A DNA stretch of 7,659 bases from Bacteroidota bacterium (GTDB taxonomy: Bacteria > Bacteroidota > Bacteroidia > Flavobacteriales > Flavobacteriaceae): assembly GCA_947468985.1 (NCBI GenBank), contig CANINJ010000088.1, positions 1 to 7,659 of the forward strand, in the 5' to 3' direction. This document shows, piece after piece, positions 1 through 5,875 of the stretch (position 1 is its first letter; every line of letters starts with the position of its first letter). Below the pieces are notes generated by a model. It had not been told where the DNA came from. It made no database searches and saw only the letters and a program-made list of their open reading frames with translations. The position numbers and the translations under genes were made by a program.

Positions 1-77
1 AAACTCGCCAGGGCAGTGTTAACTGCTACTTTTTCTGCGTCGTCAAAATGGCGACTGTCGAAGTTTGTAAAAGACAT
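1..77 (-). CDS. Hypothetical protein, N-terminal fragment (runs off left edge)
   Basis: An open frame begins with ATG at 77-75 and reads leftward to the window edge without a stop, giving about 25 residues that start MSFTNFDSRHFDDAEKVAV. I do not recognise the family securely. The fragment is polar and acidic, has no signal peptide or membrane segment, and looks like the start of a soluble protein. It would be transcribed away from the repeat-rich region. Two 11-base direct repeats lie just upstream. The reading frame is short, so the call rests on the plausible composition and on the long non-coding stretch that starts right behind it. The rest of the gene lies outside the window. Confidence 0.5.
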   Translation of the reverse strand, partial: MSFTNFDSRHFDDAEKVAVNTALAS

Positions 78-90
78 AAGTAATAGCATT

Positions 91-118
91 TAATGGTTAA
101 TAATATATAATGGTTAAT
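91..118. repeat. 11-bp direct repeat, 17-bp period
   Basis: TAATGGTTAAT occurs at 91-101 and again at 108-118, separated by six A/T bases. It lies directly upstream of the left-edge minus-strand gene and next to the first palindromic repeat. It could be a simple expansion or part of the control region of the left-edge gene; nothing in the sequence decides between these. Confidence 0.6.
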
Positions 119-221
119 CGTCATTGCGAGGCGTTGCGAGGCACATGGCAAAGCAATCTGTTCAATATCCCTTTACCTTCAACAGATTGTCACGCTCCAC
201 TTTGTTCCATTCGCAATGACG
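119..221. repeat. Palindromic intergenic repeat, copy 1 (REP/MITE-like)
   Basis: The outer arms CGTCATTGCGA (119-129) and TCGCAATGACG (211-221) are perfect inverted repeats of 11 bases. An inner pair, CAATCTGTT (154-162) and AACAGATTG (181-189), is also perfect. The whole 103 bases could therefore fold into a long imperfect hairpin. This copy has a 10-base internal duplication: TTGCGAGGC at 124-132 and again at 134-142. It shares the arm sequences and layout with the copy at 624-714. Repeats with TCATTGCGAG ends are familiar from many bacterial genomes. No transposase is encoded here, so any mobility would be supplied from elsewhere. Confidence 0.85.
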
Positions 222-480
222 GGCACGAGGGGGTTTCGGTAATTGAAGTAATAGTGGCGTGGCGTCCCAGCTTATTCAAAGAATAAATAGGGTCGTAAGA
301 TGATTTTTTTATAAAATCTTGGGTACGGTTTTTAGAAAATCTTTTGTTTTCTTTGTCGTTGATGGAGTTCGGAATCTGTATTAGATTCACTTTGAAGCTT
401 TCGAGGAGCTCTCGATTGGCTTTGATTTTCAAAAAGGCTTTGTTCAGCACTTTCCGAGGTTCGAGTATATTTAGAATCAT
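222..480 (-). pseudogene. Remnant of DUF7149/Eco57I-like restriction-modification enzyme, N-terminus only
   Basis: From ATG at 480-478 the frame reads MILNILEPRKVLNKAFLKIK and continues with ESFKVNLIQ (28-36), DFIKKSSYDP (55-64) and NKLGR (69-73). From memory this matches the opening of large Bacteroidota type IIG-like restriction-modification enzymes (N-terminal DUF7149, then an Eco57I methylase domain), whose start has the order EPRKVLNKAFLK, then a FKxNLIxLL-like stretch, then DFLKKTYYxPxxxINTKGR. Such enzymes usually run to about a thousand residues. Here similarity fades after about residue 76, and the frame runs into palindromic repeat copy 1, where it stops at 190-192. No methylase motifs (such as NPPY) or nuclease motifs are present. 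I infer a truncated, non-functional relic. The family assignment is by memory of sequence pattern and not by a search; a small unrelated protein is the alternative. Confidence 0.55.
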
Positions 481-561
481 TTAGAGGCATATAATAAATT
501 TGAGGGAGGTTAGTAAATAGTTGTTGGTTCATAGTTTTTTTAATTGGCTCATAATATTATT

Positions 562-595
562 CAAATTTAAATAAAATAAGTGTTGGTATCACAAA
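562..595 (-). promoter_or_regulatory. Promoter-like sequence upstream of the restriction-enzyme remnant
   Basis: Read on the minus strand, TTTG (595-592) is followed after 22 bases by TAAATTTG (569-562), an exact match to the Bacteroidota -7 box TAnnTTTG. Transcription would begin near 555, about 75 bases before the remnant's ATG at 480. The spacer is at the long end of the usual range. The match fits a formerly intact gene, but such boxes also arise by chance in A/T-rich DNA. Confidence 0.4.
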
Positions 596-623
596 GTGTG
601 TAAAATAAATCCTATCCCCAGAC

Positions 624-714
624 TGTCATTGCGAGGCACGTGGCAATCTGTTGTTGTTTCCTCCGATGCCACAAACAGATTGCCACGCTTCACTGTCTTA
701 CGCTCGCAATGACA
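624..714. repeat. Palindromic intergenic repeat, copy 2 (REP/MITE-like)
   Basis: The outer arms TGTCATTGCGAG (624-635) and CTCGCAATGACA (703-714) pair perfectly over 12 bases. The inner arms CGTGGCAATCTGTT (639-652) and AACAGATTGCCACG (674-687) pair perfectly over 14 bases. The 21-base tip and the segment between the right arms differ from copy 1, while the paired segments are shared. Copy 2 lacks the 10-base duplication and the small insertion seen in copy 1, so it is probably nearer the ancestral form. The same left-to-right order of the less symmetric parts (CACGCT-T/C-CACT before the right outer arm) shows that both copies lie in the same orientation. Confidence 0.88.
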
Positions 715-725
715 TGACTTTTCCA

Positions 726-790
726 TTAGCCCCGATGGAGGCGGTATCCTCGCAGCGTAGCGGAGAGATTAAGCCGAAAGCGGGAATTAC
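726..790 (+). ncRNA. Flavo-1-like structured RNA element (candidate)
   Basis: The segment begins TTAGCCCCGAT and ends AAAGCGGGAATT, with GGCGGTATCC (740-749) and GAGATTAAGC in the middle. This order matches, as I remember it, a structured intergenic element common in Flavobacterium genomes (AGCCCCGAT, then AGCGGCATCC, a variable hairpin, GATATAGCGGA and AGCGGGA), which I take to be the flavo-1 RNA motif. Pairings visible here are CCCG 731-734 with CGGG 781-784, GGC 740-742 with GCC 773-775, and a central stem from ATC 746-748 with GAT 767-769 up to CGC 751-753 with GCG 760-762, with two single-base bulges. It stands alone, convergent to fahA and without a plus-strand gene behind it. The function of the class is unknown. 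The identification rests on memory of the consensus. Confidence 0.55.
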
Positions 791-868
791 AATTGCAAAC
801 AAGAAAGGACAATTCGCTCCTACTGATTTCGAAAATTTGAAGTCGTTACAATTGAAACTTATAGGAAT

Positions 869-902
869 AAAAAAGCCTAACAGATTGAAATCTATTAGGC
901 TT
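869..902 (-). terminator. Rho-independent terminator of fahA
   Basis: AAGCCTAA (873-880) pairs with TTAGGCTT (895-902), and AGAT (882-885) pairs with ATCT (890-893) around a TGAA tip, with one mismatched position between the two stems. On the minus strand the hairpin begins 22 bases after the fahA stop codon and is followed by a run of six T (874-869, the first two within the pairing region), as expected for an intrinsic terminator acting on fahA transcripts. A plus-strand reading has only a weak T tract, so one-directional action is more likely. Confidence 0.8.
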
Positions 903-924
903 AAATGAATTGGTATTTTTGTTG

Positions 925-2208
925 TTATTTTCTAACGAATGGTGGTAATAACTTGCTTGAAACTTCCCCAAAACCTATTCTTACATGGCTGTTTTGACAA
1001 AATCCTTTCATAATTACCGTGTCATAATCGTTGATGAATTTACGTTCTGTTCCATCTTTTAAAACAATTGGGTTTTTTCCTCCCCAAGTTAGTTCTAACA
1101 TCGATCCGAAACTGTCTGGTGTTGGTCCTGAAATGGTTCCTGAACCCATCATATCGCCTGAATTTACGCGACAACCATTGGAAGTATGATGCGCTAATTG
1201 TTGGCTCATTGTCCAATACATATATTTAAAATTAGTTTTAGAAATTACCGTTGCATCACCATTTTCAGGCTGAATGGCAACTTCTAAATTAATGTCAAAG
1301 GAATGTTTTCCTTTTTGTTGTAAATAAGGAAGTGGTGTTGGCTCTTGCTTTGGACTTTTAGTTCTAAAAGGCTCTAATGCATCCATTGTTACAATCCAAG
1401 GTGAAATTGAGGAAGCAAAATTCTTAGCTAAAAAGGGACCAAGTGGCACATATTCCCATTTTTGAATGTCGCGAGCGCTCCAATCGTTTAACAAAACCAT
1501 TCCAAAAATATATTCTTTGGCTTCGTGAATTGGGATATTTTCACCCATGATATTAACGTCTGTAGTAATAAATGCGGTTTCCATTTCAAAATCTATTAAT
1601 CTTGAAGGACCAAAAACAGGTGACGTTTCGCCTACTGGCAAAGTTTGCCCCATTGGTCGGTGCACCGGAATCCCAGAAGGAATAATCGTAGAACTTCGTC
1701 CGTGGTATCCAACCGGAATGTGAAGCCAATTGGGTAACAATGCATTTTCAGGATCACGAAACATTTTTCCTACGTTGGTTGCGTGTTCTTTACTGGAAAA
1801 AAAATCAGTATAATCACCTATTAGTACTGGCAATTGCATTTCAACTTCGTTCAAATTGAAAATAACAATTTTTCTATGATTTGCATTGTCACGTAATTTT
1901 GGATTTTCAGCATCAAATATATCTGCTATTCTATTCCGAACCAAACGCCACGTTTTTTGACCATCTGAAATGAAATCATTCAAAGTGTCTTGCATGAACA
2001 TATCATCGGTTAATTCGATGTCTTCAAAATAATTTAATTGTTGTAAAGCGCCTAAATCTATAGCGAAATCTCCAATTCGTGTTCCGACGGTAACTACGTT
2101 TTCACGCGTTAAAAAAACTCCAAAAGGAATGTTTTGAATTGGAAAATCACTTTCCTTGGAAACTTCTAGCCAAGATTTTCTATTTGGTTCGTTTGCTGTT
2201 ATCGGCAT
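925..2208 (-). CDS. fahA: Fumarylacetoacetase
   Basis: This enzyme hydrolyses 4-fumarylacetoacetate to fumarate and acetoacetate, the last step of phenylalanine/tyrosine degradation through homogentisate, in the cytoplasm. The 427 residues cover the full family length (about 420 in animals). The N-terminal SH3-like domain carries DFPIQNIPFGVF (21-32). Catalytic and metal residues known from the mouse enzyme are all in place: Asp135 and His142 in DYTDFFSSKEH, Glu208 and Glu210 in DFEMETAF, Asp242 in NDWSARD, Lys262 in FLAKNF, and Glu372 in FGSMLELTW. The ATG at 2208 gives the usual few extra residues before the conserved start and lies about 28 bases after the predicted transcription start. 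No other homogentisate-pathway gene is in the window, so hmgA and hppD must be elsewhere. It diverges from glyA and ends at its own terminator. Confidence 0.97.
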   Translation of the reverse strand: MPITANEPNRKSWLEVSKESDFPIQNIPFGVFLTRENVVTVGTRIGDFAIDLGALQQLNYFEDIELTDDMFMQDTLNDFISDGQKTWRLVRNRIADIFDAENPKLRDNANHRKIVIFNLNEVEMQLPVLIGDYTDFFSSKEHATNVGKMFRDPENALLPNWLHIPVGYHGRSSTIIPSGIPVHRPMGQTLPVGETSPVFGPSRLIDFEMETAFITTDVNIMGENIPIHEAKEYIFGMVLLNDWSARDIQKWEYVPLGPFLAKNFASSISPWIVTMDALEPFRTKSPKQEPTPLPYLQQKGKHSFDINLEVAIQPENGDATVISKTNFKYMYWTMSQQLAHHTSNGCRVNSGDMMGSGTISGPTPDSFGSMLELTWGGKNPIVLKDGTERKFINDYDTVIMKGFCQNSHVRIGFGEVSSKLLPPFVRK

Positions 2209-2242
2209 TTTAATGTTGATTAGTTTGTTGAAAAATATCTAC

Positions 2243-2273
2243 CAAATATATCATAAACTAAAATTTATACAAA
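2243..2273 (-). promoter_or_regulatory. fahA promoter (Bacteroidota type)
   Basis: On the minus strand TTTG (2273-2270) is followed after 19 bases by TATATTTG (2250-2243), an exact match to TAnnTTTG with the typical spacing for the main sigma factor of Bacteroidota. Transcription should start near 2236 and leave a leader of about 28 bases before the fahA ATG. I see no clear operator palindrome around it. Confidence 0.65.
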
Positions 2274-2284
2274 CCTTTTTTTTG

Positions 2285-2292
2285 TAAATTTG
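2285..2292 (+). promoter_or_regulatory. glyA promoter -7 box
   Basis: TAAATTTG matches the Bacteroidota -7 consensus TAnnTTTG exactly and lies 25 bases before the glyA ATG, so transcription would begin near 2298-2300 with a leader of about 20 bases. No good TTG box is seen 19-20 bases upstream, which lowers confidence. The leader lacks a Shine-Dalgarno sequence, as is usual in this phylum, and is too short for a riboswitch. Confidence 0.5.
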
Positions 2293-2317
2293 CATTAAAA
2301 TTAACATATACAACAAA

Positions 2318-3592
2318 ATGCTACACGACAACCAGATTTTTGACCTTATTTTAGAAGAACAAGACAGACAAATTCACGGAATTGAGCTTATTGCCTCAGA
2401 GAATTTTGTAAGCGACCAAGTTATGGAAGCTGCAGGTTCTTGTTTAACCAATAAATATGCCGAAGGATACCCTGGAAAAAGATATTATGGTGGTTGCGAA
2501 GTGGTTGATGTTGTAGAGCAAATTGCGATTGATAGAGCAAAAGAACTTTTTGGTGCTGACTATGTAAATGTACAACCACACTCAGGTTCTCAAGCAAATA
2601 CAGCTGTTTATCACGCGTGTTTGAAACCGGGAGATAAAATATTAGGTTTTGATTTGTCTCACGGTGGACATTTAACGCACGGTTCTCCTGTGAATTTTTC
2701 AGGACGTTTATATACACCTTCTTTTTATGGTGTTGAAAAAGAAACGGGTCGTTTTGATTATGATAAAATTCAAGAAATTGCAATTAAAGAACAACCAAAA
2801 TTAATTATTGCAGGAGCTTCGGCTTACTGTCGTGATATGGATTTTGAACGTTTTAGAGTAATTGCAGATAGCGTTGGTGCACTTTTATTGGCTGACATTT
2901 CTCATCCAGCAGGATTAATTGCAAAAGGGTTGATGAATGATCCGATTCCTCATTGTCATATTGTAACCACAACCACTCACAAAACGTTGCGAGGTCCTAG
3001 AGGTGGAATGATTATGATGGGTAAAGATTTTGAAAACCCATTTGGTTTAACTACTCCAAAAGGCGAAATTAGAATGATGTCTTCTCTATTAGATTTAGCA
3101 GTGTTTCCTGGAAATCAAGGTGGCCCTTTAATGCATATTATTGCAGCAAAAGCGGTTGCGTTTGGTGAAGCATTAACAGATGAATTTTTCCGTTATTCTT
3201 TACAAGTTCAAAAAAATGCAAAAGCAATGGCTGAAGAATTTATGAAAAGAGATTACAATTTAATTTCTGGCGGAACTGACAATCACATGATGTTAATTGA
3301 CTTAAGAAATAAAAATATTACTGGTAAAGAAGCCGAAAACGCTTTGGTGAAAGCCGAAATTACTGTAAATAAAAATATGGTTCCATTTGATGATAAATCG
3401 CCATTTGTAACTTCAGGAATCCGTGTGGGAACACCAGCAATTACAACTCGTGGATTGGTAGAAAGTGATATGGAAACGATCGTTGAATTAATTGACAGAG
3501 TTTTAATGAACCACACTGATGAAGCTGTAATTGAACAAGTTGCAGATGAAGTTAATGAAATGATGGGAGAAAGAGCGATGTTCGTTTTCTAA
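2318..3592 (+). CDS. glyA: Serine hydroxymethyltransferase
   Basis: This PLP enzyme converts serine and tetrahydrofolate to glycine and 5,10-methylene-tetrahydrofolate, the main source of one-carbon units for purine, thymidylate and methionine synthesis. The 424 residues match the usual bacterial length. Visible landmarks are IASENFVS (25-32), the [15 protein letters not shown] stretch (47-61), HSGSQAN (88-94) in the cofactor phosphate region, Asp193 in LADISHPAG contacting the pyridine ring, Lys222 in [14 protein letters not shown] forming the Schiff base, and Arg369 in SGIRVGTPA binding the substrate carboxylate. The start at 2318 gives the short N-terminal arm expected in bacteria. It shares its upstream region with the divergent fahA. 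Neither a riboswitch nor any other glycine-related gene is adjacent. Confidence 0.98.
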   Translation: MLHDNQIFDLILEEQDRQIHGIELIASENFVSDQVMEAAGSCLTNKYAEGYPGKRYYGGCEVVDVVEQIAIDRAKELFGADYVNVQPHSGSQANTAVYHACLKPGDKILGFDLSHGGHLTHGSPVNFSGRLYTPSFYGVEKETGRFDYDKIQEIAIKEQPKLIIAGASAYCRDMDFERFRVIADSVGALLLADISHPAGLIAKGLMNDPIPHCHIVTTTTHKTLRGPRGGMIMMGKDFENPFGLTTPKGEIRMMSSLLDLAVFPGNQGGPLMHIIAAKAVAFGEALTDEFFRYSLQVQKNAKAMAEEFMKRDYNLISGGTDNHMMLIDLRNKNITGKEAENALVKAEITVNKNMVPFDDKSPFVTSGIRVGTPAITTRGLVESDMETIVELIDRVLMNHTDEAVIEQVADEVNEMMGERAMFVF

Positions 3593-3606
3593 AATATAGA
3601 TTGCTG

Positions 3607-3650
3607 TTTAAGGTTTAAAGTTATAGCAATTTTAAACTTTGAACCTTAAA
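3607..3650. repeat. A/T-rich inverted repeat between glyA and miaE
   Basis: The arms at 3607-3622 and 3635-3650 pair over 16 bases with a single G-T wobble, around a 12-base loop. The right arm continues into ACTTTAAACT (3650-3659), so the same AAACTTTRAA-like unit occurs again as a direct repeat. No T run follows on either strand, so this is not a standard intrinsic terminator. It may slow or partly end glyA transcription, or simply be an expanded spacer of the kind common in flavobacterial intergenic DNA. AAACTTTG (3634-3641) within the right arm is one base from a -7 box and could start a miaE transcript. Confidence 0.7.
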
Positions 3651-3666
3651 CTTTAAACTAAAATAT

Positions 3667-4260
3667 ATGTCAGTTTTAAGATTGAAATTACCAACAGATC
3701 CTCGTTGGGTGAATATTGTGGAAACCAACATTGTCGAAATCCTTTCTGACCACGCTTGGTGCGAACAAAAAGCAGCTTCTAATGCCATTACCATAATTAC
3801 AATTAATTCGGAATATCCTGATTTGGTTTCGGACATGTTGGCGTTGGCCAAAGAAGAAATCGAGCATTTTCAGATGGTTCACGACATCATTAAAAAGCGT
3901 GGATTGACATTGGCACGAGAACGAAAAGACGAATATGTTGGCGAATTAGCACAATATATGAAGAAAAGCAACAACGGAAGTCGGGTTTCTGGTTTTGTAG
4001 AACGGATGTTGTTTTCTGCAATGATTGAAGCCAGAAGTTGCGAACGATTCAAAGTACTTTCGGAAAATATTAATGATGAAGAATTGTCAATTTTCTATAG
4101 AGATTTGATGGAAAGTGAAGCCGCTCATTATACCACTTTTATTACCTACGCTCGAAAATACGGACACGGAATTGATGTTGAAAAAAGATGGCGCGAATGG
4201 ATTGAATTTGAAGCTTCTGTAATTGCAAATTATGGAAAACGAGAAACAATGCACGGGTAA
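3667..4260 (+). CDS. miaE: tRNA-(ms2io6A)-hydroxylase
   Basis: MiaE is a non-haem di-iron monooxygenase that hydroxylates the isopentenyl side chain of 2-methylthio-N6-isopentenyladenosine at tRNA position 37, after MiaA and MiaB. The 197-residue protein is the short form of the family (about 200 residues in pseudomonads, about 270 in Salmonella). Its four-helix ferritin-like fold shows the expected iron ligands: Glu33 in HAWCEQKA, the ExxH pair Glu64/His67 in KEEIEHFQ, Glu121 in MIEARSCERF, and the second ExxH pair Glu151/His154 in ESEAAHY. The ATG at 3667 is preceded by an A-rich stretch without a Shine-Dalgarno sequence. The gene lies 74 bases after glyA and 21 bases before the acetyltransferase gene, with which it is probably co-transcribed. 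miaA and miaB are not in the window. Confidence 0.93.
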   Translation: MSVLRLKLPTDPRWVNIVETNIVEILSDHAWCEQKAASNAITIITINSEYPDLVSDMLALAKEEIEHFQMVHDIIKKRGLTLARERKDEYVGELAQYMKKSNNGSRVSGFVERMLFSAMIEARSCERFKVLSENINDEELSIFYRDLMESEAAHYTTFITYARKYGHGIDVEKRWREWIEFEASVIANYGKRETMHG

Positions 4261-4281
4261 ATCGTAATTCAATATTTAAAA

Positions 4282-4782
4282 ATGATTTCAATATCTGAAG
4301 CCAAACCTTCTGACTTTCCTGTAATTCGAGAAATTGCACAAATAACTTGGCCTGTTGCCTACGGTTCCTTTATATCAAAGGCGCAATTGGATTATATGTT
4401 GGAGAAATTCTATTCTGATGCCGCTCTAAATGATAATTTCAGCACTAAAAACCATCGTTTTTTATTGGTAAAACAAGATACCATTTGCTTAGGATTTGCA
4501 TCTTATGAACATCATTATTTGGGTGGAACTAAAACGAGGTTGCATAAAATTTACTTACTTCCTGAATCTCAAAGAAAAGGTGCTGGGAAATTATTACTTG
4601 CGGAAGTAGAAAAATTAGCCCTTGAAAACAACGATACTATCATTTCATTGAATGTAAATCGGTTCAATAGCGCATTCCATTTCTATAAAAAATTAGGTTT
4701 TGAAAAAGTGGGCGAAGAAGATATTGAGTTGGATTTTGGGTATTTGATGGAAGATTATAATTTGGAGAAAAGATTGTTGTAA
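4282..4782 (+). CDS. GNAT family N-acetyltransferase
   Basis: This 166-residue protein has the layout of a single GNAT domain, which moves an acetyl group from acetyl-CoA to an amine. Motif A is LHKIYLLPESQRKGAGKLLL (87-106), including the pyrophosphate-binding QRKGAG loop (97-102). Motif B is SLNVNRFNSAFHFYKKLGF (122-140), with the usual Asn and Tyr near the CoA thiol. The N-terminal part TWPVAYG...SKAQLDYML (22-40) resembles enzymes annotated as PaiA-like polyamine acetyltransferases, but the substrate cannot be read from the sequence. No signal peptide or membrane segment is seen, so it is cytoplasmic. It follows miaE by 21 bases and probably shares its transcript. Its stop codon is 6 bases from the stop of the convergent pentapeptide-repeat gene, leaving no room for a separate terminator. 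Confidence 0.9.
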   Translation: MISISEAKPSDFPVIREIAQITWPVAYGSFISKAQLDYMLEKFYSDAALNDNFSTKNHRFLLVKQDTICLGFASYEHHYLGGTKTRLHKIYLLPESQRKGAGKLLLAEVEKLALENNDTIISLNVNRFNSAFHFYKKLGFEKVGEEDIELDFGYLMEDYNLEKRLL

Positions 4783-4788
4783 TTTCAA

Positions 4789-5358
4789 CTATTTTACAAT
4801 AATATCGTACTTATATAGCAATCCTTTTACGCCTTCTAAAGAGAAAATTGCTTTCTTAATTTTAGTTTTTTCTGGATTGATTGTATAATTGTAACTCGTT
4901 TTGAAATTTGTTTTATTGGCAATGGCTTTATCAAATTCACTTCGATACAAATCACAGTTTTCAAATACCACTTCACTTAAATCAGTTCCCATAAAGTCAA
5001 CAGCCACAAGACTTGTATTGGTAAATGTAAAACCTTTCATCTTCAAAGCATAGAATTTTGAAAAGTCTAAAATGCAATCTTTGAAGTGAATTTCAAAAAT
5101 AAGCTTATCAATCATTGCAAAATTGACATCGCTAATTTTACATTTATTGAAAAATACCGTTCTCAAACAAGTATGATTAATTTTGGCAGCATTAAAGTTG
5201 CAATTGTTAAAATTACAATCAATAAAAGTGGTAGCCATAAAGACACAATTTGTAAAATCACAGTTTGTAAAAGTGCAATTTTCAAATTCTTTATAACTGA
5301 TTTCGTTTTCACCAAAAGTAATTCCTTTATGCTCGATATCAATAAAATAGTCACTCAT
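4789..5358 (-). CDS. Pentapeptide-repeat protein
   Basis: The 189 residues form a right-handed quadrilateral beta-helix. A Phe/Leu/Ile falls at every fifth position from 25 to 80 (12 coil positions), and again in a shifted register from 92 to 152 (13 positions, one of them Ala147). Residues 81-91 break the pattern. Many repeats read N-C-x-F: eight of the nine cysteines (28, 33, 38, 48, 53, 73, 95 and 135) stand two residues before the central hydrophobic residue. After the helix comes a non-repeat tail (153-189, with IKKAIFSLEGVKGLL), similar in placement to the C-terminal helix by which Qnr/MfpA proteins dimerise. Those relatives mimic DNA and protect gyrase, but that role is not shown here. 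AAAGGA lies 4 bases before the ATG, a Shine-Dalgarno-like site unusual in this window. It follows the ytxJ-like gene by 39 bases, probably in one operon. Confidence 0.9.
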   Translation of the reverse strand: MSDYFIDIEHKGITFGENEISYKEFENCTFTNCDFTNCVFMATTFIDCNFNNCNFNAAKINHTCLRTVFFNKCKISDVNFAMIDKLIFEIHFKDCILDFSKFYALKMKGFTFTNTSLVAVDFMGTDLSEVVFENCDLYRSEFDKAIANKTNFKTSYNYTINPEKTKIKKAIFSLEGVKGLLYKYDIIVK

Positions 5359-5397
5359 TAATTCCTTTGGGTAAATGGTAAAATTACGATTCGTTCT

Positions 5398-5784
5398 TTA
5401 TATTTTAGATTTCAATTCGTCAGCATCAATAGCGCTGTGAGAAACATCATAAACCGACTTCCCTCCTATTATCAATAGCAATTGTGGCGATTGATGCACG
5501 ACTTCAAAACGAGAAGCAATTTCATTAGAAATATCCCAAAAAGTAATTAAATCTAAAAAATAAGGCGTAACTTTATCTGACAAATCAAATTCATTTTCAA
5601 ACAGCTTCAAGGCCATTCGGCTAATACTACAGCGGGTACTGTGTTTGAAAATTACAACAGGTTTTTCATTAGAAAGTTGGCTTATTTCATTGAGTTGTCC
5701 CAAGTCTGTAAGTTGAACCCAATTGATTTTTGACGAATTAGAATTGTTATCTGAAGTTCCAAAAATTGAATTAAAAACACTCAT
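5398..5784 (-). CDS. ytxJ: Bacillithiol system redox-active protein YtxJ/BrxC-like
   Basis: This 128-residue cytoplasmic protein has a thioredoxin-like fold and matches the YtxJ (BrxC) family, which in Bacillus works as a monothiol redox protein linked to bacillithiol, probably reducing mixed disulfides. The signature is VIFKHSTRCSISRMAL (44-59), with the single cysteine Cys52 in the active-site position and Ser55 where a dithiol enzyme would have its second cysteine. HQSPQLLLI (97-105) supplies the cis-proline loop with Pro100. Residues 1-20 are a flexible Ser/Asn-rich start after an amphipathic MSVFNSIFG. Many Flavobacteria carry bacillithiol synthesis genes, which fits, but none is in the window. 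It diverges from clpB and is followed by the pentapeptide-repeat gene. A link of this pair to thiol stress is inference only. Confidence 0.85.
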   Translation of the reverse strand: MSVFNSIFGTSDNNSNSSKINWVQLTDLGQLNEISQLSNEKPVVIFKHSTRCSISRMALKLFENEFDLSDKVTPYFLDLITFWDISNEIASRFEVVHQSPQLLLIIGGKSVYDVSHSAIDADELKSKI

Positions 5785-5875
5785 AATTTATTTTATTATT
5801 TATTAAAAATCAGAAAAACAATCCTCAAAATACAGTCATTTTGTCTGTAAGTATAAAATGGAATATAAATTGATT

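Larger units (their letters stand above)
78..924. other. Gene-poor interval with repeats and a gene remnant
   Basis: No intact gene is visible in these roughly 850 bases. The interval holds a short direct repeat (91-118), two related palindromic repeats (119-221 and 624-714), a minus-strand gene remnant (about 222-480) with an upstream promoter-like sequence (562-595), a structured RNA-like element (726-790) and the fahA terminator (869-902). In the parts between these (481-561, 596-623 and 791-868) I see nothing specific beyond A/T-rich sequence. Confidence 0.75.

Noticed and set aside
332..532. Minus-strand frame of 66 codons overlapping the restriction-enzyme remnant
   Set aside because: It reads the same strand in another frame over most of the remnant, has low-complexity Ser/Gln/Arg content, and shows no family signature.
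119..714. CRISPR-like arrangement of the two palindromic repeats
   Set aside because: There are only two copies of about 100 bases each, about 400 bases apart, without regular spacers or cas genes. They fit dispersed palindromic repeats.
651..908. Plus-strand reading frame of 85 codons starting with TTG
   Set aside because: It begins inside palindromic repeat copy 2, runs through the flavo-1-like element and ends in the fahA terminator stem. The composition follows those elements and no protein family is recognisable.
2209..2317. Glycine or other riboswitch in front of glyA
   Set aside because: The predicted leader is only about 20 bases and contains no structured element.
2421..2783. Minus-strand frame (120 codons) opposite glyA
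   Set aside because: It is the antisense shadow of a fully conserved glyA segment, with no recognisable product.
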